Assembly: GCA_002364755.1 (NCBI GenBank)
Contig: DEZI01000032.1
Location: 7,873 to 69,835, forward strand
DNA from: Stenotrophomonas maltophilia
Lineage (GTDB): Bacteria; Pseudomonadota; Gammaproteobacteria; Xanthomonadales; Xanthomonadaceae
Reading direction: 5' to 3'
DNA length: 61,963 nucleotides
Part shown: piece by piece, positions 53,952 through 61,963 of the stretch
How positions within the stretch are numbered: the first letter of the stretch is position 1
Layout of the letters: the number at the start of each line of letters is the position of its first letter
Program-made: the position numbers and the translations under genes
The notes under the pieces: generated by a model
What the model saw: the letters and a program-made list of their open reading frames with translations, nothing else
What the model was told of the DNA's origin: nothing
Databases searched by the model: none

Positions 53952-54665
53952 TCAGAGTGCGGCGCGCGGCGGCAGTGACCAGTCGATCGGCGCCTTGCCC
54001 TGGCGCTGCAGGTACTCGTTGGCCATCGAAAAGTGGCGGCAGCCGAGAAAGCCCCGGTGCGCCGACAACGGCGAGGGGTGCGGCGACTTCAGCACGCGAT
54101 GGCGACGGGTGTCGATCACCTTGCCCTTCTTCTGCGCGTACGCGCCCCAGAGCATGAACACCAGGCCGTCGCGCTCGCGGTTGAGCACGTCCACCACGTG
54201 ATCGGTGAATCCTTCCCATCCGCGTCCCTGGTGGGCGCCGGCCTGGCCTTCCTCCACCGTCAGCACGGCGTTGAGCAGCAGCACGCCGCGCTGCGCCCAG
54301 GGCACCAGGCAACCGTGGTCGGGCCGGGCGATATCGAGGTCGGCTTCGATTTCCTTGTAGATGTTCAGCAGCGACGGCGGTACTGGCACGCCCGGGGCCA
54401 CCGAGAAGCTCAGGCCATGGGCCTGGCCGCGGCCGTGGTACGGATCCTGGCCGAGGATCACCACCTTCACCTGCTCGAACGGCGTGGCATCGAACGCGGC
54501 GAAGATCTGTGGGCCCGGCGGAAATACCGCCGCACCGGCGGCCTTGCGCTGGCGCAGGAAGGCGGACAGCTCGCGCATCTGCGGCTGCAACAGGTAATCA
54601 CCGACGTGCTGCTTCCAGCTCGGTTCCAGCTGGATCGTCGGGGTCTCCACTACGTCATCCATCAT
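53952..54665 (-). CDS. ung: Uracil-DNA glycosylase
   Basis: 237 residues, excising uracil from DNA. The catalytic water-activating motif GQDPYHGRGQAHGLSFSV and the DNA-intercalating loop HPSPLSAHRGFLG are both intact, as is LLLNAVLTVEEG. The start is one of two adjacent ATGs at 54665/54662. It lies 10 bp after the double-receiver gene, so it probably shares the ftsEX transcript. Confidence 0.96.
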   Translation of the reverse strand: MMDDVVETPTIQLEPSWKQHVGDYLLQPQMRELSAFLRQRKAAGAAVFPPGPQIFAAFDATPFEQVKVVILGQDPYHGRGQAHGLSFSVAPGVPVPPSLLNIYKEIEADLDIARPDHGCLVPWAQRGVLLLNAVLTVEEGQAGAHQGRGWEGFTDHVVDVLNRERDGLVFMLWGAYAQKKGKVIDTRRHRVLKSPHPSPLSAHRGFLGCRHFSMANEYLQRQGKAPIDWSLPPRAAL

Positions 54666-54675
54666 CGCGCCACTT

Positions 54676-55518
54676 CTATCGCAACAGGGGTCCATCGTTC
54701 AAACGTGCCAGCCTCAGCTGGAACAGTACTTTGGTCACCAGCAGGCGCTCCTCGATCGGCTTGAGCACCAGATCGTTGGCACCGGCCTGCAGCAGCCCGG
54801 TCTGGTTGTGCGGGTTGCCATCGCCGGTCATCACCAGCACCGGCAGGCGGCGCTTGCCGTAGCCGAAATCCACGCGCACGCGCTGCACCACGTCGCGGCC
54901 GCTCAACTCACCCTTCAGAGTGACGTCGGTCAGCACAAGATCGATGCGGTGGCGGCTGCGGCCCAGCGATTCGGCGGTGAGCAGGGTGAAGGCTTCCTCG
55001 GCGCTGACCACGTGCAGCACGTTCAGCTGCTGACGCTCGAGCATGCGCTTGGTTGCTTCGGCCACCACCCGGCTGTCCTCGACATACAGGATGGTGGCGC
55101 CGGGAATGGTCTGCGGCTGCACGTAGCCGCGGATGAAGGTCGCCAGCGCCTCGTGGCCCAGCGCCTTGTCGAAATAATCGGTGACGTACTCGGTGAAGCG
55201 GCGCTGTTCCAGGTGCTGCTGCGCATCGCCGGAGACCACGATGACCGGCACATAGGCCTGGCCGGCGGCTTCGCGCACGCTCTTGGCCAGCGCCAGGCCG
55301 TCGCCATCGCGCAGGGTCAGCGAGGTGGTCACCAGATCCACCGGCCCCTGTGCCAGCACCTGCTGTGCTTCCTCGATGCTGTCGCAGCCAATGACTTCAA
55401 CGCCCGGCAGGTCACGCTGCAGCACGTCGGCGATCAGCTTGCGCACCAGCTTGGAACCATCGACCACCATCACCCGCGTCGCGGGCCCTTCAAGGTGCTT
55501 CAACGCTTGCGGTCGCAT
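54676..55518 (-). CDS. Double-receiver response regulator
   Basis: 280 residues made of two CheY-like receiver domains with no output domain. The second (about 145-270) keeps the acidic pair (YVEDS), the phospho-Asp in LVLTDVTLKG, the Thr (VMTG) and Lys (VLKPIEE). The first (about 15-130) has VVDGSK and DLVTTSLTLRDGDG, where Ser stands at the usual phospho-Asp position, so it is probably a pseudo-receiver. It starts 7 bp after the ftsX stop. Linked to a cell-division transporter, it may couple a histidine kinase signal to division or envelope control; the partner kinase is not in the window. Confidence 0.88.
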   Translation of the reverse strand: MRPQALKHLEGPATRVMVVDGSKLVRKLIADVLQRDLPGVEVIGCDSIEEAQQVLAQGPVDLVTTSLTLRDGDGLALAKSVREAAGQAYVPVIVVSGDAQQHLEQRRFTEYVTDYFDKALGHEALATFIRGYVQPQTIPGATILYVEDSRVVAEATKRMLERQQLNVLHVVSAEEAFTLLTAESLGRSRHRIDLVLTDVTLKGELSGRDVVQRVRVDFGYGKRRLPVLVMTGDGNPHNQTGLLQAGANDLVLKPIEERLLVTKVLFQLRLARLNDGPLLR

Positions 55519-55525
55519 GCCGGTC

Positions 55526-56473
55526 TCAGGTGTCGGTGGGGCGGGTCTGGCGGAGGAAGTGGCCGGTCACCAGCCAGGCACCCAGCCAGCCCAGCAGCAG
55601 CGTGCCCAGCAGCACCAGGCTGCCGTGCAGCAGGTCCAGGCCATGCAGCACGAACGGACTGCCGTAGCTGCGCGACAGATCGGCCAGCGGCGTGCGCAGG
55701 GCGGTGCCGGCTACGCCGATCAGGGCCAGCGCGACCGCACCGGCGCCCAGGCCGTACCAGGCGCCCAGGTACAGGAACGGGCGGCGGATGAAGCCATCGC
55801 TGGCACCCAGCAGCTGCAGCACGCCGATTTCCTCGCGGCGGGCCTGGATGTCCAGGCGCACGGTGTTGCCCACCACCAGCGCGGCACCGGCGCCGAGCAG
55901 CGCGGACAGCACCTGCACCAGGCGCGCACCGAAGGCCAGCCAGGCATCCAGGCGCTGCCGCCACAGGGCATCGTGCTGCACCAGGTCGGCACCGGGCAGG
56001 CTTTGCAGCGAGCGCGCTAGGCGCGCGTCATCCTGGCCCTGGCCGGGGGTGACCACCAGCAGCGACGGCAGCGGGTTGTCGTTGAGTGCGTCGATGGCCT
56101 CGCCGAGGCCGGCATCACGCAGTTCCTGCAGGCCCTGTTCGGGCGTGCGCACGGTCACGTTGGCCACGTCCTGGCGGTCGCGCAGCTCGCCGGCCAGGCG
56201 CAGCGCGCCCGGGCCATCGACGTTGGCCTTCAGGAACACATTGATATCGCGCGACTGCTGCACGCTGCCGGCGAACTGCTTGAGGTTGTCCAGGGCAATG
56301 GACAGGCCCAGCGGCAGGGCCAGCGCCAGCGCCATGACCATCACCGTCAGCAGGGTCGCCCAGGGCTTGCGGCAGGCGCGGCCCAGGCTGAACACCACGC
56401 TGTGCGCGTGGTGGTGGAACCACACGCCCAGGCGCGACGGTGCGGCGGCTTCGCTGTTTTCGTTCTTGCCCAT
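55526..56473 (-). CDS. ftsX: Cell-division ABC transporter-like membrane protein FtsX
   Basis: 315-residue inner-membrane partner of FtsE, activating peptidoglycan hydrolysis at the septum through EnvC-type proteins. A cytoplasmic N-terminus, TM1 (about 40-60), a large periplasmic loop (about 65-185) and three C-terminal membrane segments fit the family. The start is 3 nt after the ftsE stop, and its ribosome site (GGAG) overlaps the end of ftsE. Confidence 0.93.
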   Translation of the reverse strand: MGKNENSEAAAPSRLGVWFHHHAHSVVFSLGRACRKPWATLLTVMVMALALALPLGLSIALDNLKQFAGSVQQSRDINVFLKANVDGPGALRLAGELRDRQDVANVTVRTPEQGLQELRDAGLGEAIDALNDNPLPSLLVVTPGQGQDDARLARSLQSLPGADLVQHDALWRQRLDAWLAFGARLVQVLSALLGAGAALVVGNTVRLDIQARREEIGVLQLLGASDGFIRRPFLYLGAWYGLGAGAVALALIGVAGTALRTPLADLSRSYGSPFVLHGLDLLHGSLVLLGTLLLGWLGAWLVTGHFLRQTRPTDT

Positions 56474-56476
56474 GCG

Positions 56477-57163
56477 TTACTCCGCCAGGTCCTGCGGCGA
56501 GATGTCGTCCGCCAGCCGGCCATGGTCGAGGATCAGCACGCGCTTGCGCATGCGGCGCAGCAGCGGCAGGTCATGGCTGACCACCAGCACGCTGGTGCCG
56601 CGCGAGGGCAGCTCGGCGAACAGGGCCATGATCTCCGCCGCCAGGGTCGGGTCGAGGTTGCCGGTCGGCTCGTCGGCCACCAGCAGCTTGGGTTCGCCCA
56701 CGATCGCGCGGGCGATGCCCACGCGCTGCTGCTCACCGGCCGACAGCTGCGAGGGCAGCGCCTTCTCACGGTGGCCCAGGCCCATGCGTTCCAGCACCGA
56801 GCGCACGCGCTTGGCGATGTCGCCGCGGCGGGTGCCGCGCAGGATCAGCGGCAGGGCCACGTTCTCGGCGATGGAGCGGTCCATCAGCAGGCGGTGGTCC
56901 TGGTAGACCGCACCGACCGCGCGCCGGTGGCGCGGAATGTCGCCGCCGCGCACCTTCAGCAGGTTGCGCTCGTCGAACACCACGGCGCCGCGGCTGGGCC
57001 GCTCGTCCAGGTGGATCAACTTGAGCAGGGTGCTTTTGCCCGCCCCGGAATGGCCGGTGACGAACAGCATTTCGCCGGGGGCTACTTCGAAGCTGACATC
57101 GGTCAGGGCTTCGTGGCCACCGGCGTACTGTTTGCTGACATTGTCGAAGCGCAGGACACTCAT
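56477..57163 (-). CDS. ftsE: Cell-division ATP-binding protein FtsE
   Basis: 228-residue ABC ATPase paired with FtsX. Walker A GHSGAGKST, Q-loop AVYQDHRLL, signature LSAGEQQRVGIARAI, Walker B KLLVADEPTGNLD and the switch His in VVSHDL are all present. I chose the ATG at 57163; the frame is open 16 codons upstream through SMAG sequence. The dense SMAG cluster just upstream separates it from rhlB. Confidence 0.95.
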   Translation of the reverse strand: MSVLRFDNVSKQYAGGHEALTDVSFEVAPGEMLFVTGHSGAGKSTLLKLIHLDERPSRGAVVFDERNLLKVRGGDIPRHRRAVGAVYQDHRLLMDRSIAENVALPLILRGTRRGDIAKRVRSVLERMGLGHREKALPSQLSAGEQQRVGIARAIVGEPKLLVADEPTGNLDPTLAAEIMALFAELPSRGTSVLVVSHDLPLLRRMRKRVLILDHGRLADDISPQDLAE

Positions 57164-57196
57164 GCCCCGATTATGCAGGAGCCGCGCGACGGATCG

Positions 57197-57340
57197 GTAG
57201 CGCCGGGCCATGCCCGGTGGATTTTCCGCACACCCTCAAAGCCGCCCGACCCACGGTCGGGCGCTACCGGTCGCTTTGGTGGGTGCCGACCGTTGGTCGG
57301 CACACCGGTCAAGGTCACCCGACCAACGGTCGGGTGCTAC
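57197..57340. repeat. Cluster of four SMAG-like palindromes
   Basis: Elements at 57197-57221 (GTAGCGCCGGGCCATGCC), 57243-57267, 57283-57304 (GTGCCGACCGTTGGTCGGCA, GTAG changed to GTGC) and 57315-57340 (GTAGCACCCGACCGTTGG, minus). They represent three stem subtypes in 150 bp, with mixed orientations, between rhlB and ftsE. Confidence 0.8.
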
Positions 57341-57342
57341 CC

Positions 57343-57365
57343 GCTGATCGGCAGCGCCGATCAGC
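57343..57365. terminator. Hairpin overlapping the rhlB stop
   Basis: GCTGATCGGC and GCCGATCAGC are perfect 10-bp arms with a 3-nt loop. The rhlB stop codon lies inside the right arm, so the ribosome must leave before the hairpin can form. No T-tract follows on the minus strand. Confidence 0.6.
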
Positions 57366-59088
57366 TGCCCGACAGCATCCGGCGGATCTTGCGGCCGATG
57401 CGGGTCAGGAACGAATCACCGGTGTCGGCGGCCGTACGCACCGGCTTGGCCACCACCTGCACCGGGGTGACCGGGCTGGCGCCATTGCCGGCGGTGTTCT
57501 GCGCGCCCTCGGCACCTTCGACCGGACGGCCGTGGCGACGACGACGACGCTTGCGCGTCTTGTGCTCGCCATCGGCGGCACCTTCCGGCGCGCCTTCGGC
57601 ACGCGGCGGGCGCGGCGGACGCGGGGCCTGGGCAGCGGCGCCTTCGGCACCGGCGACCGGCGCGGGAGCAGCCTGCTCGCCTTCCACGCGCGGCTTGCGC
57701 GGGCCACGCGGACGGCGTTCGCCGCTGCGCTCACCGTCGCGCCCCCCACGGCCACCACTGCCGCTGCCGGAACGGCCGCCACTGCGGCCACCGCCACGAC
57801 GCTCTTCCTCGGCGGCGCGGGCCTCGCGCGCTTCGCGGAAGATCTGGCCGACGCTTTCATTGTCGTCGCCTTCCTCGCCTTCGGCCGGGGCCGGGCGCTC
57901 CGGGCGCGGCAGCGGGGTCATCAGTTCCTTGGTGACCGGCTCGGACGGAATCTTCTGCTCGATGTACGCCTCGATGTCCGGCAGGCCCATCGCGTAGCGC
58001 TCGCAGGCGAAGCTGATCGCATCACCCTCTTCGCCCAGGCGCGCGGTACGGCCGATGCGGTGCACGTAATCTTCGGCGTCGAACGGCAGGTCGTAGTTGT
58101 AGACGTACTTGATGCCGTCGATGTGCAGGCCGCGGGCGGCCACGTCGGTGGCCACCAGGATTTCCAGCTGGCCCTTCTGGAAGCGGTTGAGCAGGCTCTC
58201 GCGCTTCTTCTGCGGCACGTCGCCGGAGAGCACGCCGACGCGGTAGCCGGCCTTTTCCAGCGAACGCGCCACGCGCTCGACGAACACCTTGGTGTTGACG
58301 AAGACCATGGTGCGCGCGCCTTCGCTGCGCGACAGCAGGCCCAGCAGCAGCGGGATCTTCTCGTCATCGGCCGGGAAGTAGATGCGCTGGCGCACGCGCG
58401 CGGCGGTGATGGTCTCGGCCTCGACCACCAGCTTCTGCGGCTCGTTCATGTGCTCGTAGGCCAGCTCCAGCACGCGGTGGCTGAGCGTGGCGCTGAACAG
58501 CAGGGTCTGGCGGGTGGTGCGCTCCGGCATGCGGCGCAGCAGGAAGCGGATGTCCTTGATGAAGCCGAGGTCGAACATGCGGTCGGCTTCGTCCAGCACG
58601 CAGATCTCGCAGGCGTGCAGCGAGACCACCTTGTGCTGCTTCACGTAGTCGATCAGGCGGCCCGGGGTGGCGATGATGACGTCCACGCCCTGCTGCAGCA
58701 GTTCGCGCTGCTTGTCGTAATCAACGCCGCCGTAGACCAGGGCGAAACGCAGGCCCAGGTCGGAACCGAACTTGACCGCATCCTTGTGGATCTGGATGGC
58801 CAGTTCGCGGGTCGGGGCCAGGATCAGCGCGCGTGGATCTTCCGGCTTGCGGTCGGCCAGCGCCGGACGCGTCAGCAGGCGGTTCACGACAGCGACCAGG
58901 AAGGCCAGCGTCTTGCCGGTGCCGGTCTGCGCCTGGCCGGCCACGTCACCGCCGGGCAGCGCGACCGGCAGGGTCAGCGCCTGGATCGGGGTGCAGCGGG
59001 TGAATCCGGCTCCTTCAAGACCAGCCTGCAGGGCCGGATGCAGATCGAAGGAGGAAAAGGTCAAATCGGTCAGCGGTTTGTCGCTCAT
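57361..59088 (-). CDS. rhlB: DEAD-box RNA helicase RhlB
   Basis: 575-residue helicase, part of the RNA degradosome in related bacteria. Motifs: Q motif region with FTRCTPIQ, I AQTGTGKT, Ia APTRELAIQ, II VLDEADRMFDLGF, III SATLS, IV MVFVNTK, V ATDVAARGLHID, VI HRIGRTARLG. A long basic tail (about 425-575) is rich in Arg, Gly, Pro and Ala with RSGGRSG-type stretches, likely for RNA or partner binding. I chose the ATG at 59088 (MSDKPLTD). Confidence 0.95.
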   Translation of the reverse strand: MSDKPLTDLTFSSFDLHPALQAGLEGAGFTRCTPIQALTLPVALPGGDVAGQAQTGTGKTLAFLVAVVNRLLTRPALADRKPEDPRALILAPTRELAIQIHKDAVKFGSDLGLRFALVYGGVDYDKQRELLQQGVDVIIATPGRLIDYVKQHKVVSLHACEICVLDEADRMFDLGFIKDIRFLLRRMPERTTRQTLLFSATLSHRVLELAYEHMNEPQKLVVEAETITAARVRQRIYFPADDEKIPLLLGLLSRSEGARTMVFVNTKVFVERVARSLEKAGYRVGVLSGDVPQKKRESLLNRFQKGQLEILVATDVAARGLHIDGIKYVYNYDLPFDAEDYVHRIGRTARLGEEGDAISFACERYAMGLPDIEAYIEQKIPSEPVTKELMTPLPRPERPAPAEGEEGDDNESVGQIFREAREARAAEEERRGGGRSGGRSGSGSGGRGGRDGERSGERRPRGPRKPRVEGEQAAPAPVAGAEGAAAQAPRPPRPPRAEGAPEGAADGEHKTRKRRRRRHGRPVEGAEGAQNTAGNGASPVTPVQVVAKPVRTAADTGDSFLTRIGRKIRRMLSGS

Positions 59089-59611
59089 GTGTCCGTCTTG
59101 GTATGGCCGCCGGCCCACGGGGCGGCTGGCACTTCAGCGTCTAGGGGAACCGTCGCAAACTGCGTCCCCTGCGGCGGGTTGGCAGGCTGGGACCACCCGG
59201 TCCGCGCGCCGCACAATGCCCCAGTTTAACGCACTCGGGCCGGCAAACCGGAACCACCTGTCTCACCGAATCAGGAGACGCCGGGCCCCTACCCGCCCTT
59301 CACCCAGCCACACGCCACTTGAACGGCCCCGCCAGGGCCACTGGCCCTGCCCCTGTGCCACCCCCATGTTCTCGAAGGCAGTGAAATCCGACACATACCG
59401 GGCTGGCACCCGATCACGATACGCTGGGTTCCAGCCAGCAACTGTCCCCGCCGCGCGATAGGGGTACACTGCCGGCCGTGAGCGTCCAGGCATCCCGCCG
59501 AACGCACCGCGGCAGACCGCCGCGAGGCAACGACGAGGGTCGCGCCACCGGGCATGGCCCAGTTCACCCACCTCCGGCCTGGCCGGGTGCAATCCAAGAC
59601 GAGAAACCAAG
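59089..59611. promoter_or_regulatory. Divergent promoter region of rhlB and trxA
   Basis: About 523 bp. A TACACT hexamer near 59465, followed by GC-rich DNA, is a plausible -10 box for trxA. No SMAG array and no convincing small gene are seen, though both strands are open because of base composition. Confidence 0.4.
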
Positions 59612-59941
59612 ATGAGCGACAAGGTTGTACACGTCGGCGATGCCGACTTTGATAGCGCCGTGCTGAATTCCAAGGAACCGGTGCTGGTCGATTTCTGGGC
59701 CGAGTGGTGTGGCCCCTGCAAGATGATCGCCCCCGCGCTGGACGAACTGGCCGACGCCTACCAGGGCCGCGCCAAGATCGCCAAGGTCAACGTCGACAAC
59801 AACCGTGCGCTGGCCGCCAAGTACCACGTGCGTTCGATCCCGTACCTGGTCGTCTTCAAGGACGGCGAAAAGGTCGGCGAGCAGATCGGTGCGGTGGGCA
59901 AGGCCCAGCTGGCCGGCCTGCTGGACAAGGCCCTGGCCTGA
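59612..59941 (+). CDS. trxA: Thioredoxin
   Basis: 109-residue cytosolic disulfide reductase. The active site WCGPC is intact, with FWAEWCGPCKMIAP and the cis-Pro loop RSIPYLVVFKDGE (Tyr where Thr is more usual). Length is standard. A strong hairpin follows at 59955. It is upstream of rho, as in many gammaproteobacteria. Confidence 0.97.
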   Translation: MSDKVVHVGDADFDSAVLNSKEPVLVDFWAEWCGPCKMIAPALDELADAYQGRAKIAKVNVDNNRALAAKYHVRSIPYLVVFKDGEKVGEQIGAVGKAQLAGLLDKALA

Positions 59942-59954
59942 TCCCGCTGTTCCA

Positions 59955-59979
59955 CGGCAGCCGCTGACCGCGGCTGCCG
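59955..59979 (+). terminator. Hairpin after trxA
   Basis: CGGCAGCCGC and GCGGCTGCCG form perfect 10-bp arms around TGACC, 13 bp after the trxA stop. No T-run follows, so it may act as a stabiliser or Rho-dependent end. Confidence 0.6.
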
Positions 59980-60168
59980 CTGGGCGCCCCGCGCCCACAT
60001 GAATGCCGTTCCCGGTGACCCTTGCACGGCGCCGCTGGCCGATGATAGTGTCGGCATATCCGGCCGCGTTCGCGTGCCGCACCCTCTGGACGCAGTTTCT
60101 TCCAGACCCATTCCCAACGTTCGCCGCCCCAGCCGGGCGCTCGCACCTTCAAGCGAGGAATAACGCTC

Positions 60169-61923
60169 TTGTCCGATAACACTCCCGAAACCGGCAGCGC
60201 CGATGCGCCCGCCGAAAAGCGCGTGCGCAAGCCCCGCGTGAGCAAGGCAGCCGCTCCGGCCGCCGCCGAAACCAGCGCTGCCCCCGCGCAGCCGACCCTG
60301 CCGCTGGCAGCCGCACCCGAAGCGCCGGCACCGGCCGCAGCCGCCCCCGCGCCGAGCGCGCCTGCCGCTGAAGCCCCTGCCCCCGGCGGCGGTGAAGGTG
60401 GCGAAGGTCGCGAATCCGGCCAGCGCCAGCAGAACCACCAGGGCGGTGGCCAGAACCAGGGCCAGGGCCAGAACAACAACCCCTACAACCAGGGTGGCCA
60501 GAACGGCCAGCAGGGCCAGGGCAACCGCCGCGACCGCTTCCGCAACCGTCGCGACCGCGACCGTGGTGGCCGTGGCCGCGATGACGGCATGCCGCAGGAC
60601 GGCGGCGAGCAGCAGGTATTCGTGCCGCGCCCGCACGCCAACGTGCCGGAAGGCTTCCCGGTCTACTCGCTGAGCGACCTCAAGCGCATGCCGGCGCAGA
60701 AGCTGCTGGAAATCGCCGAGCAGCTGCAGATCTCCGAAGGCGTCGCCCGCGCCCGCAAGCAGGACGTCATCTTCGCCCTGCTGAAGGTGCTGACCCGCCA
60801 CGGTGACGGCGTCGCCGCCGACGGCGTGCTGGAAATCCTGCCCGACGGCTTCGGCTTCCTGCGCGCGGCCGAGGCCAGCTACCTGGCCGGCCCGGACGAC
60901 ACCTACATCTCGCCCAGCCAGATCCGCCGCTTCAACCTGCGCACCGGCGACCACATCTCCGGCCGCATCCGCTTCCCGAAGGACGGCGAGCGCTACTTCG
61001 CGCTGAACATCGTCGACACCATCAACGGTGAGCCGATCGAAGCGTCGAAGAACAAGGTGCTGTTCGAGAACCTGACCCCGCTGTTCCCGCGTCGCCGCTT
61101 CACCCTGGAGCGCGGCAACGGTTCGTCGGAAGACATCACCGGCCGCATCCTCGACCTGATGGCGCCGCAGGGCAAGGGCCAGCGCTCGCTCATCGTTTCC
61201 CAGCCGAAGGCCGGCAAGACGATGATGATGCAGCAGGTGGCCACGGCCATCACCACCAACCACCCGGACGTGCACCTGATCGTGCTGCTGATCGACGAGC
61301 GCCCGGAAGAAGTGACCGAAATGCAGCGCACCGTGCGCGGCGAGGTCATCAGCTCGACCTTCGACGAGCCGGCCGCGCGCCACGTGCAGGTGGCCGAAAT
61401 GGTCATCGAGCGCGCCAAGCGCCTGGTCGAGCACAAGAAGGACGTGGTGATCCTGCTGGACTCCATCACCCGCCTGGCCCGCGCCTACAACAACGTAGTG
61501 CCGAGCTCGGGCAAGGTGCTGACCGGTGGTGTGGACGCCAATGCCCTGCACCGCCCGAAGCGCTTCTTCGGTGCCGCGCGCAATGTGGAAGAAGGCGGCA
61601 GCCTGACCATCATCGCCACCGCGCTGGTCGACACCGGCTCGAAGATGGACGAGGTGATCTACGAAGAGTTCAAGGGCACCGGCAACAGCGAAGTGCACCT
61701 GAGCCGTCGCATCGCTGAAAAGCGCGTGTTCCCGGCCATCGACATCAACCGTTCGGGCACCCGCCGCGAAGACCTGCTGATCGAACCGGAACTGCTGCAG
61801 AAGATCTGGATCCTGCGCAAGCTGCTGCATCCGATGGATGAAATGGCCGCGATGGAATTCCTGCTGGACAAGATGAAGAACACCAAGTCCAACGACGAAT
61901 TCTTCGGTTCCATGAAGCGATAA
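60169..61923 (+). CDS. rho: Transcription termination factor Rho with low-complexity insertion
   Basis: 584-residue hexameric RNA helicase that ends transcription. The usual core runs from VFVPRPHANVPEGFPVYSLS (about 147 onward), with the RNA-binding segment GFGFLRAAEASYLAGPDDTY, Walker A SQPKAGKT, Walker B LIVLLIDERPEEVTEM, and the C-terminal DEFFGSMKR. Before it, residues 10-145 are low complexity: Ala/Pro-rich, then Gln/Asn/Gly-rich, then Arg/Asp-rich. The start codon is TTG at 60169 with GAGGAA upstream. Rho in high-GC bacteria often has such insertions; here it is Gln/Asn-rich. Confidence 0.96.
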   Translation: MSDNTPETGSADAPAEKRVRKPRVSKAAAPAAAETSAAPAQPTLPLAAAPEAPAPAAAAPAPSAPAAEAPAPGGGEGGEGRESGQRQQNHQGGGQNQGQGQNNNPYNQGGQNGQQGQGNRRDRFRNRRDRDRGGRGRDDGMPQDGGEQQVFVPRPHANVPEGFPVYSLSDLKRMPAQKLLEIAEQLQISEGVARARKQDVIFALLKVLTRHGDGVAADGVLEILPDGFGFLRAAEASYLAGPDDTYISPSQIRRFNLRTGDHISGRIRFPKDGERYFALNIVDTINGEPIEASKNKVLFENLTPLFPRRRFTLERGNGSSEDITGRILDLMAPQGKGQRSLIVSQPKAGKTMMMQQVATAITTNHPDVHLIVLLIDERPEEVTEMQRTVRGEVISSTFDEPAARHVQVAEMVIERAKRLVEHKKDVVILLDSITRLARAYNNVVPSSGKVLTGGVDANALHRPKRFFGAARNVEEGGSLTIIATALVDTGSKMDEVIYEEFKGTGNSEVHLSRRIAEKRVFPAIDINRSGTRREDLLIEPELLQKIWILRKLLHPMDEMAAMEFLLDKMKNTKSNDEFFGSMKR

Positions 61924-61963
61924 GAAAAAAGCCCCGCACTGCGGTAATGCTGTTCACTTAAGC

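Noticed and set aside
61924..61963. Rho gene terminator
   Set aside because: A possible stem start (AAAAAAGCCCCGCA) appears, but the matching arm is not seen and the window ends.

Overview
The window is high-GC gammaproteobacterial DNA, almost certainly Stenotrophomonas (Xanthomonadaceae). The protein sequences point there. So do the many short palindromes ending in GTAG between genes, which match the SMAG repeat family known from S. maltophilia. The chromosomal backbone is conserved (aroQ-accB-accC-prmA-fis-purH-purD, rpoH, ftsEX, rhlB, trxA, rho). No phage, IS element, CRISPR array, tRNA or rRNA was seen.

Layout. 1-13.9 kb is accessory and metabolic: a one-polypeptide PepSY/flavodoxin/FAD reductase probably linked to iron, a chemotaxis receptor, arylamine N-acetyltransferase, alkaline phosphatase, a small D,D-peptidase-like protein, a TetR regulator, a quinone reductase, a CirA-like TonB receptor with a Fur-like site, and a PEP mutase/isocitrate lyase family enzyme. 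A decayed DOPA 4,5-dioxygenase family gene and a six-copy SMAG array follow. 15-31 kb carries the aroQ-accBC-prmA-fis-purHD backbone. Between fis and purH, on the opposite strand, lies a six-gene membrane-lipid cluster resembling E. coli ynbABCD (CDP-alcohol phosphotransferase, hydrolase-methyltransferase fusion, PAP2-dual-specificity phosphatase fusion, CdsA-like cytidylyltransferase) plus an acyltransferase and a small membrane protein.

31-53.3 kb: rpoH, with two hairpins upstream of its start, is followed by a 21-kb minus-strand operon. It encodes a secreted TadG-like/DUF11 protein, a giant ~5,018-residue protein with about 22 tandem ~184-residue repeats (each with conserved cysteine pairs) ending in DUF11, SdrD-like and OmpA-like domains, and a 1,231-residue outer-membrane protein. 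A DUF11 domain appears split across the boundary between the first two genes. An XRE regulator is divergent from the operon across a structured intergenic region.

53.5-62 kb is housekeeping: ung, a double-receiver regulator, ftsX, ftsE, rhlB (minus strand), then trxA and rho (plus strand).

The two most promising systems are the Ynb-like lipid cluster and the giant surface-protein operon with its split domain. Both assignments rest on domain recognition by eye and gene order; no database search was run.
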